Made by a program: the position numbers and the translations under genes. From Comamonadaceae bacterium PBBC2 (GTDB lineage Bacteria > Pseudomonadota > Gammaproteobacteria > Burkholderiales > Burkholderiaceae_C), in assembly GCA_002255935.1 (NCBI GenBank), contig NKIO01000037.1, forward strand, positions 1-36,275: DNA of 36,275 nt. Direction: 5' to 3'. This document shows positions 15,851-25,080 of the stretch, piece by piece (position 1 is the stretch's first letter; each line of letters begins with the position of its first letter). Below the pieces are notes generated by a model, which was not told where the DNA came from, did not search any database, and was given only the letters and a program-made list of their open reading frames with translations.

Positions 15851-17038
15851 ATGACCACACACACCGCTTTGCCCCACGCCCGACCCGACGATGTGGGCTT
15901 GTGCCCAGAGCGCACCCAACACCTTATGGAAGTGCTGCAACGCGAAGTGGCCAGCGGCCGACTGCCCGGCGCTGTGGCCATGGTCGCCCGGCGTGGGCAG
16001 ATTGCCTTGTTCGAGGCCATCGGCCAGCAAGACCCCGCTGCGGGCACGCCGATGAAGACCGACAGCATCTTCCGCATCTATTCGATGACCAAGCCGGTCG
16101 TGTCGGTGGCGGTGATGATGCTGATGGAGCGCGGTCAGTTGCTGCTGAGCGATCCGGTGAGCCGCTACCTGCCCGAATACCAGCGCCAGCAAGTGGCCCG
16201 CGAAAAAGACGGCGCTGTGGTGTTGGAGCCGGTGCAGCAAGCGGCCACCGTTCAAGACTTGCTGCGGCACACCGCCGGTTTGACCTACGAGTTTTTGGGC
16301 GACTCTGCGGTGCAGCGGCAATACCAGCAGGCCCGCATCGCCTCGCGCGACCGCAGCAATGCCGAGTTCTCTGAAGCCCTGGCCGCCATGCCCCTGATGT
16401 TCCAGCCTGGCAGCGTGTGGGCCTACAGCCGCGCCACCGACGTGTTGGGCCGCTTGGTGGAAGTCGTCAGCGGCCAGGCCTTGGGCGACTTTTTGCAGAC
16501 CGAAATTTTTGCACCCCTGGGCATGGTGGACACCGGCTTTTGGGTCTTGCCCGAACAAGAGCACCGCATTGCCGAGCCCTTTGCGCACGACCCTGATGGC
16601 GGCGTGCCAATGAAGGTGCTCGAACCTCGCCAAGTGCCCGCCATGGAAGGCGGTGGTGGTGGCCTGATGTCCACCACGATGGACTACGCCCGATTCCTGC
16701 AGTTTTTGCGCAACCGGGGCGAGCTGGACGGCGTGCGCCTTCTGGGCCCGCACACCGTGGACTACATGACCGCCGACCACTTGGGCAGCATTCCCGCCAC
16801 GGGCACGCTGCTGCCCCCTGGCCACGGCTTTGGCCTCGGGTTTGCGGTGCGCACACAACAGGGCGTGTCGCCTGTGCCAGGCTCGGTGGGGCTGTATTAC
16901 TGGGGCGGCATCGCAGGCACCACCTTTTTTGTGGACCCGGCGCTGGACCTGTACGCCATGCTGATGATCCAGGCGCCCAACCAGCGCGACTACTATCGCC
17001 CCTTGTTCCGCGATCTGGTGTACGCGGCGCTGGTCTAA
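15851..17038 (+). CDS. Serine hydrolase, class C beta-lactamase / family VIII esterase-like
   Basis: A 395-residue cytoplasmic-looking hydrolase (no signal peptide). Numbered from ATG 15851 it has the SxxK nucleophile motif SMTK at 78-81, within FRIYSMTKPVVSVAVMMLMERG, a Tyr at 192 in WAYSRATDVLGRLVE that fits the YxN-like second motif, and near the end YYWGGIAGTTFFVDP, which replaces the KTG box with W-G-G as in family VIII esterases. FMEGGGGGLMST-like segment (AMEGGGGGLMSTTMDYARF) is also typical. Such enzymes usually cleave short acyl esters rather than drugs. The start is chosen at the ATG because upstream codons fall in the regulatory gap. It is divergent from merR and followed by an acyl-CoA synthetase, which suggests a role in ester or lipid use. 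Confidence 0.9.
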   Translation: MTTHTALPHARPDDVGLCPERTQHLMEVLQREVASGRLPGAVAMVARRGQIALFEAIGQQDPAAGTPMKTDSIFRIYSMTKPVVSVAVMMLMERGQLLLSDPVSRYLPEYQRQQVAREKDGAVVLEPVQQAATVQDLLRHTAGLTYEFLGDSAVQRQYQQARIASRDRSNAEFSEALAAMPLMFQPGSVWAYSRATDVLGRLVEVVSGQALGDFLQTEIFAPLGMVDTGFWVLPEQEHRIAEPFAHDPDGGVPMKVLEPRQVPAMEGGGGGLMSTTMDYARFLQFLRNRGELDGVRLLGPHTVDYMTADHLGSIPATGTLLPPGHGFGLGFAVRTQQGVSPVPGSVGLYYWGGIAGTTFFVDPALDLYAMLMIQAPNQRDYYRPLFRDLVYAALV

Positions 17039-17043
17039 ATCAG

Positions 17044-17131
17044 GTCGGTGGCTTCAGCCCCGACATGCCCTTCGCCATCCACATGTCGGGGCTAAAGCCA
17101 CCGACCTACAAAACTCAAGCCACCGACCTAC
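17044..17131. repeat. REP-like inverted pair plus a half copy (copy B)
   Basis: Two 21-base hairpin units face each other: 17044-17064 (arms GTCGGTGGC and GCCCCGAC, loop TTCA) and 17085-17105 (arms GTCGGGGC and GCCACCGAC, loop TAAA, one bulged A). The second is followed by CTAC (GTAG head on the other strand). The full arms from 17043-17067 and 17082-17106 pair almost perfectly, so the pair can also form one long hairpin, as in REPINs. A third, truncated copy AAGCCACCGACCTAC lies at 17117-17131. The element fills most of the 123-base gap between the hydrolase and the acyl-CoA synthetase genes. Confidence 0.75.
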
Positions 17132-17161
17132 ACAAGCTTTCACATTCCAGGAGACAAAACC

Positions 17162-18781
17162 ATGCCCCAAGCCGGCCTCATGATGACCCGCCCTCTGCTC
17201 ATTTCGGGCATCCTCGAACACGGCGCTGCGCAGTTCGGTGACCAAGAAATCGTCTCGCGCGAGACGCACGGCCCGCTGCACCGCACCACCTATGCCGAAA
17301 CCGCCAAGCGCTCGCGCCAGTTGGCCAACGCGCTGGCGCACATGGGCCTCAAGGTGGGCAGCGCGGTCGGCTCGATCGCCTGGAACAACCACCGCCACTT
17401 GGAGGCGTATTACGCCGTCTCGGGCAGCGGCATGGTCATGCACACCTGCAACCCCCGCCTGCACCCGCAGCAGCTGATCTATGTGATCAACCACGCCGAA
17501 GACGAGGTGGTGCTGTTTGACGCCTCCTTTGCGCCGCTGGTCAAAGGCATTGCCGCGCATTGCCCCCAAGTGCGCGCTTGGGTGTGCCTGGCCGATGCGG
17601 CCAACACGCCCGCCATCGAGGGCGTGAACGTGATGAACTACGAGGGCCTGATCACCGGCCACAGCGACAGCTTCGACTGGCCCGAGCTGGACGACCAAAC
17701 CGGCGCAGCGCTGTGCTACACCTCGGGCACCACCGGCAACCCCAAGGGCGTGCTGTACACGCACCGCGCCATCGTGCTGGATGCGACCACCGCCTGCCTG
17801 CCCGATGTGCTGGGCTTCTCCACGCAAGAGACTGTTTTGCCGGTTGTGCCCATGTTCCACATCAACGCCTGGTGCATCCCCTATGCCGCGTTGGTGGCAG
17901 GCACCAAACTGGTCTTGCCCGGCCCCAAGCTCGACGGTGCCAGCCTGTTCGAATTGATGGACAGCGAGCAAGTCACCATCAGCGCAGGCGTGCCCACCAT
18001 CTGGATGGGTCTGATCCAGCACGTTGAGCAAAACAACTTGCGCTTTGCCCACATGAAACGCACCTGCGTGGGCGGCTCGGCCATGCCGATGGCGCTGATC
18101 GCCAAGTTCATGGACAACTATGGCGTGGAAGTGCGCCACGGCTGGGGCATGACAGAAACCACCGCCGTGGCCACCATGAGCAATTTGAGCCGTGCCGACC
18201 GCCAAAAGCCTGCCGCCGAGCAGCACGCCATCGTCGCGAAACAAGGCAAAACCGTCTCAGGCATCGAGATCAAGATCGTCGATGAAAACGGCGCCACGCT
18301 GCCACGCGACGGCATCTCACAAGGCGAGTTGATGGTGCGAGGTCAGTGGATCGTGGAGCGCTACTACAAGGCCGAAAAAACCGCGCTGGTGGACGGCTGG
18401 TTCCCCACGGGCGACATCGCCACCATCGACGCGAGCGGCACCATGCAGATCCGCGACCGCACCAAGGACGTGATCAAAACCGGTGGCGAATGGATCAGCT
18501 CGATCGACCTGGAAAACGCCGCCGTGGGTCACCCCGCTGTGGCCATGGCTGCGGTCATTGGCGTCAAGCACCCCAAGTGGGACGAGCGCCCGCTGCTGTT
18601 CATCGTGCGCAAACCGGGGCAGTCGCTGGAGAAGCAAGAGATCCTCGACTTCCTCACCACCAAGGTCGCCAAGTGGTGGGTGCCCGACCATGTGGTCTTC
18701 CTCGAATCGCTGCCCGTGGGCGGCACCGGCAAGGTTCAGAAGAACGACTTGCGCAAGGAATACGGCGGCGTGTTCAGCTGA
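17162..18781 (+). CDS. AMP-forming acyl-CoA synthetase (fatty acid CoA ligase type)
   Basis: A 539-residue adenylate-forming enzyme that activates a carboxylic acid to its CoA thioester with ATP. Motifs in order: the phosphate loop [11 protein letters not shown] at 186-196, MFHINAW, the GWGMTET adenine site at 327-333, FPTGDIA, the hinge [15 protein letters not shown], and the C-terminal catalytic lysine in GTGKVQK (K524). The style is that of medium/long-chain fatty acyl-CoA ligases often labelled AlkK or FadD3-like. A CAGGAG ribosome site is 8 bases ahead of the ATG. It lies 123 bases after the hydrolase with a REP element between, so it may be separately transcribed. Chain-length preference cannot be told. 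Confidence 0.95.
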   Translation: MPQAGLMMTRPLLISGILEHGAAQFGDQEIVSRETHGPLHRTTYAETAKRSRQLANALAHMGLKVGSAVGSIAWNNHRHLEAYYAVSGSGMVMHTCNPRLHPQQLIYVINHAEDEVVLFDASFAPLVKGIAAHCPQVRAWVCLADAANTPAIEGVNVMNYEGLITGHSDSFDWPELDDQTGAALCYTSGTTGNPKGVLYTHRAIVLDATTACLPDVLGFSTQETVLPVVPMFHINAWCIPYAALVAGTKLVLPGPKLDGASLFELMDSEQVTISAGVPTIWMGLIQHVEQNNLRFAHMKRTCVGGSAMPMALIAKFMDNYGVEVRHGWGMTETTAVATMSNLSRADRQKPAAEQHAIVAKQGKTVSGIEIKIVDENGATLPRDGISQGELMVRGQWIVERYYKAEKTALVDGWFPTGDIATIDASGTMQIRDRTKDVIKTGGEWISSIDLENAAVGHPAVAMAAVIGVKHPKWDERPLLFIVRKPGQSLEKQEILDFLTTKVAKWWVPDHVVFLESLPVGGTGKVQKNDLRKEYGGVFS

Positions 18782-18795
18782 TCCACCTCAGCCCA

Positions 18796-19416
18796 TCACA
18801 CCTTGGCGCTTGGCCGATCGTTCATGCGGTCGCGCCAAGCCTGCAAGGCATGCATGCCCTCGTCGCCGGGCACGAACTTCATCAGGCCACGCGCAAACTC
18901 CAGCGCGCAAAACGCGGTGATATCGGCAATGGTGAAACGCTCGCCTGCGATCCAAGGCTGGCTTTGCAGACGCACGTCAAAACCCCGCGCCACATCGCGC
19001 ACCTTCTCGGCCTGTGAACGGCCGAACTCAGGGAACTGGGGCTTTTCTAAAGCGGCCAAACCCGGGTGGCTGTGGCGGATCGCGTTGGCAATGCCGCCCA
19101 GCAAATACAACTCCACTTGCCGGTCGGCCATCTCAATAAAACCGCGCTCGTCGCCGTCCACGCCCATCAGGTTGGGCTCGGGGTAGCGGCCTTCAAGCAA
19201 AGTGCAGATCGCCCGCGTCTCGGTGATCACGCGGCCATCGTCCAGCTCCAGCGCGGGCACCTTGGCCAGCGGGCTCTTGGCCAAGTATTCAGGCTGGCGG
19301 TGCTCGCCACCGTTCAAGTCCATGTTGACCATCTCGATACCGGTGATGTTTTTCTCGACCAGAAACATCAGCACCCGGCGGGGGCTGGGGGCGCGGTGGG
19401 CGGTGTAGAGCTTCAT
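18796..19416 (-). CDS. Glutathione S-transferase family protein (first of a pair)
   Basis: A 206-residue GST. The thioredoxin-like N-terminal half opens [23 protein letters not shown], where Ser or nearby residues take the catalytic place, and holds the cis-Pro strand [10 protein letters not shown] and the glutathione contact ITETRAI. The helical C-terminal half includes [19 protein letters not shown], the N-capping box and hydrophobic staple of the GST fold. It overlaps the upstream gst by 4 bases (ATGA), so they are translated together. GSTs of this type conjugate electrophiles or reduce peroxides; the exact substrate is unknown. Confidence 0.92.
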   Translation of the reverse strand: MKLYTAHRAPSPRRVLMFLVEKNITGIEMVNMDLNGGEHRQPEYLAKSPLAKVPALELDDGRVITETRAICTLLEGRYPEPNLMGVDGDERGFIEMADRQVELYLLGGIANAIRHSHPGLAALEKPQFPEFGRSQAEKVRDVARGFDVRLQSQPWIAGERFTIADITAFCALEFARGLMKFVPGDEGMHALQAWRDRMNDRPSAKV

Positions 19417-20135
19417 GGCTTGTCCTTGTTGAGGGCACTTTGGTTTTGGCCCATCTCGACCATCTTGCGGGCTTCTTCAGAAAACTTCTTGGCGGCATCG
19501 TCCCCGTCTTTAGTGAGGTTGATGCGCGACGGCGGCGCTTCGATGCCACGCAACACCGCCGGGCGCTGGCGGATCGCATCCATCCAGCGCTTGAGGTGCG
19601 GCAGGTCATCCACCTCCACACCCGACCAGCGGTGCGTGCGCACCCAGGCCCAGTTGGCGATGTCGGCGATCGAATAGTCGCCGGCCAGGTATTCATGGTC
19701 TTTCAGGTGGCTGTCAAGCACGGTGAACAGGCGCTTGCTTTCGCCCTGATAGCGGTCAATCGCGGGCTGGATTTTTTCGGGGAAGTAGCGGAAGAACACA
19801 TTGGCTTGCCCCATCATCGGCCCGATGCCGCCCATCTGGAACATCAGCCACTGCAACACACGCGAGCGGCCCTTGTCGTCGGTGGGCATGAGCTGGCCGG
19901 TTTTTTCGGCCAGGTAAATCAGGCAAGCGCCCGACTCGAACACCGCAAAGTCGTCGGCAGCTCGGTCCACGATGGCGGGGATCCGCCCGTTGGGGCAAAT
20001 GGCCAAAAAGTCAGGCTGCTTTTGCTCGCCCTTGGACAGGTCCAGCACCTTGAGCGTGTAAGGCAGCGCCAACTCTTCGAGCGCGATGGAGACTTTGTGC
20101 CCATTGGGCGTGGCGGCGGTGTAGAGGTCGATCAT
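19413..20135 (-). CDS. Glutathione S-transferase, Nu/YfcG-like
   Basis: A 240-residue GST of the Ure2p-like/Nu class. [26 protein letters not shown] has the TPNGxKVSI motif typical of YfcG/YghU proteins, which have glutathione disulfide-bond reductase activity. [12 protein letters not shown] and [18 protein letters not shown] complete the glutathione site. The C-terminal half carries [20 protein letters not shown] and an extended acidic/basic tail. It is upstream of and overlaps the other GST gene by 4 bases, and lies 62 bases downstream of pyrF on the same strand, so the three may form one unit. Confidence 0.93.
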   Translation of the reverse strand: MIDLYTAATPNGHKVSIALEELALPYTLKVLDLSKGEQKQPDFLAICPNGRIPAIVDRAADDFAVFESGACLIYLAEKTGQLMPTDDKGRSRVLQWLMFQMGGIGPMMGQANVFFRYFPEKIQPAIDRYQGESKRLFTVLDSHLKDHEYLAGDYSIADIANWAWVRTHRWSGVEVDDLPHLKRWMDAIRQRPAVLRGIEAPPSRINLTKDGDDAAKKFSEEARKMVEMGQNQSALNKDKP

Positions 20136-20197
20136 GGACGCAGGCTAACAGCCGCGCCCAGCGTGCACTGGCACGCAGATGACAACCCGAGGAAAAC

Positions 20198-21040
20198 TCA
20201 GCCCTTGGCCGCTTCCAGTGTGTCCCGCGTTTGCATGGCCACTTGGCGTGCGGCCGCTGCAAAGTCATCACCACTCGATGCATAGAGCACCGCACGCGAT
20301 GAGTTGACGATGATCGAGCCCGCGCTGGAACCGTCGGCGTTGGCACGCCAGCCGGCCTTGACGGTGGCGACGGCGTCGCCGCCTTGTGCGCCCACGCCGG
20401 GGATCAGCAGGGGCACGGTGGGGGCCAACTCGCGCACGCGTTCGATCTCGGCGGGGTAGGTGGCGCCCACCACCAGGCCCAGCTGGCCGTTCAGGTTCCA
20501 GGGGCCTTGGGCCAGTTTGGCAACGTGCTCGTACAACAAAGGCTGACCCTCCACAGACGCCAGGCGCTGGTTTTGCAGGTCGTCACCGCCGGGGTTGGAG
20601 GTGCGGCACAGCAAGAATGCGCCCTTGCCTTCGTACTTCAGGTACGGGGCCACCGAGTCCCAGCCCATGAAGGGCGAGAGGGTCACGGCGTCGGCGCCGT
20701 AGCGATCGAAGGCTTCTTTGGCGTATTGCTCGGCCGTACTGCCGATGTCGCCGCGCTTGGCATCCAAGATGATCGGCACATGGGGTGCGACGCGGCGCAT
20801 GTGTTCCATCAGGCGTTCGAGCTGGCCTTCGGCGCGATGGGCAGCGAAGTAGGCGATTTGCGGCTTGAAGCTGCTGACCAGATCGGCCGTGGCGTCCACG
20901 ATGGCGGCGCAAAAGTCGTAGATCTTGTTGGCATCGCCCTTCATGCCCGCAGGGAACTTGGTGGGTTCGGGGTCCAGGCCCACACAAAGCATGGAGCCGT
21001 TTTGGCGCTCGGCGGTGCGCAACATGTCGAGGAAGGTCAT
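20198..21040 (-). CDS. pyrF: Orotidine 5'-phosphate decarboxylase
   Basis: PyrF makes UMP from OMP, the last step of pyrimidine synthesis. The 280-residue protein is of the longer type 2 form: [30 protein letters not shown] at the N-terminus, the catalytic [23 protein letters not shown] with the Asp-Lys-Asp array, and the phosphate loop [10 protein letters not shown]. The ATG at 21040 is chosen over upstream codons because it begins the conserved MTFLDML block; a TAAAAT hexamer on this strand at 21048-21053 is only 7 bases before it, so the mRNA may be nearly leaderless. It is divergent from the EamA gene by 37 bases. Confidence 0.97.
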   Translation of the reverse strand: MTFLDMLRTAERQNGSMLCVGLDPEPTKFPAGMKGDANKIYDFCAAIVDATADLVSSFKPQIAYFAAHRAEGQLERLMEHMRRVAPHVPIILDAKRGDIGSTAEQYAKEAFDRYGADAVTLSPFMGWDSVAPYLKYEGKGAFLLCRTSNPGGDDLQNQRLASVEGQPLLYEHVAKLAQGPWNLNGQLGLVVGATYPAEIERVRELAPTVPLLIPGVGAQGGDAVATVKAGWRANADGSSAGSIIVNSSRAVLYASSGDDFAAAARQVAMQTRDTLEAAKG

Positions 21041-21077
21041 GGGCTTGATTTTAAAGGCGCAAGCTAAGATAGCCGCC

Positions 21078-21959
21078 ATGCACAAGCTCACACCGCGTCA
21101 ATGGACCGTTCTGGTCCTGCTCACCCTTGTTTGGGGCGTCAACTGGCCGATCATGAAAATCGGCGTGACGGGCTTTCCGCCGCTGACGTTTCGCACCATT
21201 TGCATGTGGCTGGGCACGCCGGTGCTGGGTTTGGTGCTGCTGGCCCAAGGCGTACCGTTTCGCATCGAGCGCAAGCATTGGCGCGAGTTGTTCACGCTGG
21301 CCACCTTCAACATGTTTTTTTGGCACGGCCTGATCATCGTGGCGGTGCAGTCACTGTCCAGCGGGCGGGCGGCGATTTTGGGCTACACCATGCCCATGTT
21401 TTCGGCGGTGCTGGGGGCGCTGGTGTTTGGCGACCGCTTGGCCCAAAGGGCCTGGGGCGGCGTGGCGGCGGCATCGCTGGGGGTGGTCTTGTTGCTGTGG
21501 CACGAAATCTCCAACCTCACGGGCAAGCCCGTGGGCGTGTTGCTGGCTTTGGGCGCGGCCAGCACCTGGGCGCTGGGCACACAGCTGCTGCGGCGCACCA
21601 AGATGCCAGTGCCCACGCTGACGATTTCCTTCTGGATGGCAGCCCTGACCACCTTGGTGATGTCGGTCTTGGCCTTTTTGCTGGAGCGCGATCAGTGGCA
21701 TGCGCCATCCGATGCAACCTGGGGCGCGATCGCTTTCAATGCCTTGCTGGTGTTCGGTTTTGCGCAAGCGGCCTGGTTTTACCTGGCCCGCAGCTTGCCA
21801 CCGGTGGCGTCCACCCTCAGCGTGATGCTGATCCCGGTGCTGGGCGTGTTCACCGGCGCGGTGTGGCTGGGCGAAGTCTTGCACTGGCAAGACTGGGCTG
21901 CGGTGCTGTTGATGATGGTGTCGATTGCAGCGGTGCTCTGGCCCCAAAAAGCCAAATGA
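21078..21959 (+). CDS. EamA/DMT family transporter
   Basis: A 293-residue drug/metabolite transporter with ten predicted helices and two EamA repeats. The first repeat opens [24 protein letters not shown] and includes [23 protein letters not shown]; the second has [17 protein letters not shown] and [26 protein letters not shown]. Such proteins export amino acids, metabolites or toxic compounds, but substrate cannot be inferred. ATG 21078 is preferred since the longer frame overlaps pyrF. The gene is convergent with the UDG gene, 6 bases apart. Confidence 0.93.
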   Translation: MHKLTPRQWTVLVLLTLVWGVNWPIMKIGVTGFPPLTFRTICMWLGTPVLGLVLLAQGVPFRIERKHWRELFTLATFNMFFWHGLIIVAVQSLSSGRAAILGYTMPMFSAVLGALVFGDRLAQRAWGGVAAASLGVVLLLWHEISNLTGKPVGVLLALGAASTWALGTQLLRRTKMPVPTLTISFWMAALTTLVMSVLAFLLERDQWHAPSDATWGAIAFNALLVFGFAQAAWFYLARSLPPVASTLSVMLIPVLGVFTGAVWLGEVLHWQDWAAVLLMMVSIAAVLWPQKAK

Positions 21960-21965
21960 GCAAGC

Positions 21966-22814
21966 TCAGGACTGAACGGTCTTGAGCGCCAGCACCAGAT
22001 CAGCCCAGGCCTTGGCCTTGTCGGCGGGGTTGCGCAGCAAATACGAGGGGTGGTAGGTCACCACCACCGGCACGCCTTGGTGGGTGTGGACTTGGCCGCG
22101 CAGCTTGCCCAGAGGCTCGGTGCTTTGCAACACCGACTGCACCGCAAAGCGGCCCATGAGCAAAATGATCTTGGGTTGCACCAAAGCCACTTGCCGCGCC
22201 AAATAGGGCGCACAGGTGGCCAGCTCCTCGGGGCTAGGGTTTTGGGTGCCGGGGGTGCGGCACTTGGTCACGTTGGCGATGTAGACACCGCCTTCGCCTT
22301 GGGCCTTGCGGCTCAGGCCCACCGCTTTGAGCATGTTGTCGAGCAGCTGCCCGGCTTGGCCCGCAAAGGGCTCACCGGCCAGATCGTCCTCTTCGTTGGG
22401 GGCTTCGCCCACGACCAGCCAGTCGGCTTGCACATCGCCCACACCAAACACCGAATTTTTGCGCTGCGCACACAGGCCACAGGCCTCGCAGGCGGCCGCC
22501 GTTTGTTGCAAGGCGGCCCAGTCCATGCGGTCCACACCATCGGCCAAAGGCTTGACGGTCAGCGCGGGTGAGGCAACACGGGCAGGCGGCGGCGCCACGG
22601 GCCTGGCTGGCGGCTGCGCCACCGATGGAGCGGCGGGCGGCACAGCGGCAGGCACGGCGGCTGGCGCAGCAGCGGCCAAAGGCGCTCGAGCGGCTGGCGC
22701 ATCGGGGGCAATCGCAGACTCTGCCGGAGAGGATGGCCACCACACGCGCACGCCCATCTCGGCCAGCATGGCGCGTTGGCGGTCGTCCAGGTCAAATCGG
22801 GTGGGGTCGCTCAT
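21966..22814 (-). CDS. Uracil-DNA glycosylase, family 4 (iron-sulfur type)
   Basis: A 282-residue family 4 UDG, which removes uracil from DNA after cytosine deamination. The catalytic motif GEAPNEEDDLAGEPFAG is at about 136-152 and the second motif HPSYLLRN near the end. Four cysteines fit the 4Fe-4S ligands (C112, C115, C185, C201; the last two are 15 residues apart as in relatives). The fold begins near residue 95; ahead of it residues 30-90 form an Ala/Pro-rich linker, and residues 1-27 (FDLDDRQRAMLAEMGVRVWWP) make a small conserved N-terminal helix often seen in proteobacterial homologues. It is last in the minus-strand set after rimI, 13 bases downstream. Confidence 0.95.
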   Translation of the reverse strand: MSDPTRFDLDDRQRAMLAEMGVRVWWPSSPAESAIAPDAPAARAPLAAAAPAAVPAAVPPAAPSVAQPPARPVAPPPARVASPALTVKPLADGVDRMDWAALQQTAAACEACGLCAQRKNSVFGVGDVQADWLVVGEAPNEEDDLAGEPFAGQAGQLLDNMLKAVGLSRKAQGEGGVYIANVTKCRTPGTQNPSPEELATCAPYLARQVALVQPKIILLMGRFAVQSVLQSTEPLGKLRGQVHTHQGVPVVVTYHPSYLLRNPADKAKAWADLVLALKTVQS

Positions 22815-22827
22815 CAGTCAATCCGGT

Positions 22828-23322
22828 TCACAGCTTCAAACTCATCACCACCGCGTGTTCACGCTGTTGGCGGTCTGCTGGATAGTAATCCTTGCGCAGG
22901 CCCACACGCACAAAGCCATAACGCTCGTACACCTGCAAGGCGCGGGCATTGCTCTGGCGCACCTCCAGCCACAGCGTTTGCGCGCCCACATGGCGCGACA
23001 TCAGGCTCAGGGCATCGAGCATAATGTGCGCCCAGCCTTGGCCCTGACGGACCGGGGCCACGGTGATGTTGAGCAAGTGCATTTCTTCCACGCCATGCAT
23101 GGCCAGAAAGTAGCCCAAGAGTTCATCGCCCAGCCACAGGCATTGGGCCTCGAACAGCGGGTTGAGCGAGTCGCGGAAATTGCCGCGCGACCAAGGGTGG
23201 CTGTAAGCCATTTGCTCGATGGCCATGACCGCATCCAGGTTCTCGGGCGTCATGCCCCGCAAGGTGACGGCATTGCGGATGTCTTCTGTCGGCTGCGGGC
23301 GGGCGGACATGGTGGCGCTCAT
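22828..23322 (-). CDS. rimI: Ribosomal protein bS18 alanine N-acetyltransferase
   Basis: A 164-residue GNAT acetyltransferase. The order is typical of RimI: the N-terminal MTPENLDAVMAIEQMAYSHPWSRGNFRDSL block, then LNITVAPVRQGQGWAHIML carrying the acetyl-CoA loop (R/Q-x-x-G-x-G/A), and QSNARALQVYERYGFVRVGLRKDYYP. RimI acetylates the N-terminal alanine of ribosomal protein bS18. Its ATG overlaps the tsaB stop by 4 bases. The tsaB-rimI pair is a common arrangement in proteobacteria, which supports both names. Confidence 0.95.
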   Translation of the reverse strand: MSATMSARPQPTEDIRNAVTLRGMTPENLDAVMAIEQMAYSHPWSRGNFRDSLNPLFEAQCLWLGDELLGYFLAMHGVEEMHLLNITVAPVRQGQGWAHIMLDALSLMSRHVGAQTLWLEVRQSNARALQVYERYGFVRVGLRKDYYPADRQQREHAVVMSLKL

Positions 23323-24071
23323 GGGGTCTCAGCGGCCTTGGCCAAAGCCACCTGGGCTTTCATGGCTTCGCGCTCGGCGGTGGTGTTGGCCACTTTGTCG
23401 CGGATGTACAAGGGCATGGCCTGATCGGCGGGCACCGCACGGCCTTGCGCCCACAAGGCAGGTGCCAAGCGCAGCAGGGCCGATGCCGTGGGCAAGGCCG
23501 CCAAGCGTTCAGCGCCAGCCACCAAGCGCGGACCATAGGCCTCAAACACATTGCCCGCCAGCACAGCGGCTGTGGCCTTCACTTGCTCGGGTGCGCTGAC
23601 CTGCAAGTCCGACAAGCCCTGCCAAGTCTGGTTGGCCGCAGACCATTGGTAAGCCGCGCTGTAGACCTCGTCCATGCGGGCGTCCAACATGGCCAGCACC
23701 GACACATCGGCATCGGCCGCACCGGCTTGCACACGCTGCCAACGGGCTTCTTCGGCCACGGCCAGCAAGGTGTCCACCGGTAAGACCGGCAAGTCCGCCC
23801 CAAAGGCCAAGCCTTGCGCCACGGCACAGGCTGTGCGCAAACCCGTGAACGAACCCGGGCCCCGGCCAAACACAATGGCCGTGAGCGAGGCCAGGGACAT
23901 GTCGGCTTCGGCCAGCATGGCCATGACGGCCGGGATCAAACCACTGGAGGCTTGCGCGCCACCGGGCAAGGTTTGCGTCCAGACCTGATCGCCTCGGGCC
24001 ACGGCCAGAGACAACACATCGGTGCTGGTGTCCATGGCCAGCCAGCGCAACTCGGGTGAATGAAGACTCAT
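23319..24071 (-). CDS. tsaB: tRNA t6A37 synthesis protein TsaB
   Basis: TsaB is the scaffold partner of TsaD and TsaE in making N6-threonylcarbamoyladenosine at tRNA position 37. The 250-residue protein has the ASKHA fold features: LAMDTSTDVLSLAVARGD at the N-terminus and the highly conserved VFGRGPGSFTGLRTACAVAQGLAFG near residues 67-92, followed by MLDARMDEVYSAAY. It overlaps the upstream DMT gene and downstream rimI by 4 bases each, so translation is coupled across the set. The enzyme for the previous step, TsaC/Sua5, is also in this window at 26835-27815. Confidence 0.97.
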   Translation of the reverse strand: MSLHSPELRWLAMDTSTDVLSLAVARGDQVWTQTLPGGAQASSGLIPAVMAMLAEADMSLASLTAIVFGRGPGSFTGLRTACAVAQGLAFGADLPVLPVDTLLAVAEEARWQRVQAGAADADVSVLAMLDARMDEVYSAAYQWSAANQTWQGLSDLQVSAPEQVKATAAVLAGNVFEAYGPRLVAGAERLAALPTASALLRLAPALWAQGRAVPADQAMPLYIRDKVANTTAEREAMKAQVALAKAAETP

Positions 24072-25039
24072 GCTTTGCTTTCAGCGGCAGGCTTGGCCTG
24101 ACGCACCCCAAACAAAATACCGCCGGTGACCAGCGCCAGTCCGGCCAGTAAATTCCAGTGCATGGGCTCGCCCAAAAACCAGACCGCCCCCAAGGCCGAC
24201 AAGCCCGGCACCAAGGCCGTGATCATGGTTGAGCGCACCGGGCCAAAGTGGCGCACCATCTGTGTGAAGGTGATGCCCGAAATCACCACCGAGCCCACGC
24301 CTTGAAAGGCGGTTTGAAACAAGATTTCGGACCACGGGGCTTGGGGCAAATGGGTGGGCAGAACACCCGTGATCGTGAGCAGCGCATAGGCAGGCACAAA
24401 AAACACAAACGCAAACGCCGTGATGGCCATGGTGGCGCGCACCGCGTCCAGGCCAAACCGGCGCACCGTGACGCTGTAGGCCGCCCAGCTGCAAGCGGCG
24501 CACATGAACAGCACATCGCCCTTCCAGACATCGCCGCCCTCTAGCGCCTTGAGCAAACTCAAGCCCCCCACCAGCAAGTCGCCCAGCACGATGAAGCCCA
24601 GGCCCATTGCCCGACCCGAAGAGACTTGTTCACGCAAAACCAGCCAGGCCAGCAAAGTGGTCCACAAGGGCAAGCTGCCCGGCAACAAGACGCTGGCATG
24701 GGCCGCCGGTGCAAAAAAGAATCCGCTGTAGGCCAGCACGGCGTAAAGCAGGCCGCCAAAGAATCCGGCACGCACCGTCTGCCCCCAAGGCAAGGGCGAA
24801 AGGCCCAACAGGGAACCGGTTTTTTCGCCACGCTGGCGAGCAGGGCGCATGAGCCACCAAGCCCAAGGCAAGAGCACCGCACTGGCGCCCAGAATGCGGG
24901 CCAGCGCAATGTCCAAAGGCAGCAATCCCCGCGAAGCCGAGGCCCGCGCAATGACAATGAAGCCGGTCCAAATCAGCACCGTGATGACGGCCGAGGCCAG
25001 GCCCACGGTTCGAGAAGAAAATCGCATGGCCCGAATCAT
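24068..25039 (-). CDS. EamA/DMT family transporter (second copy)
   Basis: A roughly 323-residue DMT transporter with ten helices in two EamA repeats: GLASAVITVLIWTGFIVIARASASRGLLPLDIALARILGA starts the first, SWAAYSVTVRRFGLDAVRATMAI the second, and MVRHFGPVRSTMITALVPGLSALGAVWFLGE the last helices. Only family-level resemblance to the DMT gene at 21078; they look like separate subfamilies rather than a recent duplication. Two ATGs, at 25039 and 25027, are possible; 25039 has a GGCGGGG stretch about 6 bases upstream. It heads the tsaB-rimI-udg set and is divergent from dacB with 41 bases between. Substrate unknown. Confidence 0.92.
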   Translation of the reverse strand: MIRAMRFSSRTVGLASAVITVLIWTGFIVIARASASRGLLPLDIALARILGASAVLLPWAWWLMRPARQRGEKTGSLLGLSPLPWGQTVRAGFFGGLLYAVLAYSGFFFAPAAHASVLLPGSLPLWTTLLAWLVLREQVSSGRAMGLGFIVLGDLLVGGLSLLKALEGGDVWKGDVLFMCAACSWAAYSVTVRRFGLDAVRATMAITAFAFVFFVPAYALLTITGVLPTHLPQAPWSEILFQTAFQGVGSVVISGITFTQMVRHFGPVRSTMITALVPGLSALGAVWFLGEPMHWNLLAGLALVTGGILFGVRQAKPAAESKA

Positions 25040-25080
25040 ACGGCCCCGCCTGCACAGGCGCTGACCGTTAGACTTGCGGC

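Noticed and set aside
22306..23424. A 372-codon plus-strand frame opposite the UDG and rimI genes
   Set aside because: Ala/Gly-rich low complexity mirrors the linker of the UDG; no domain.
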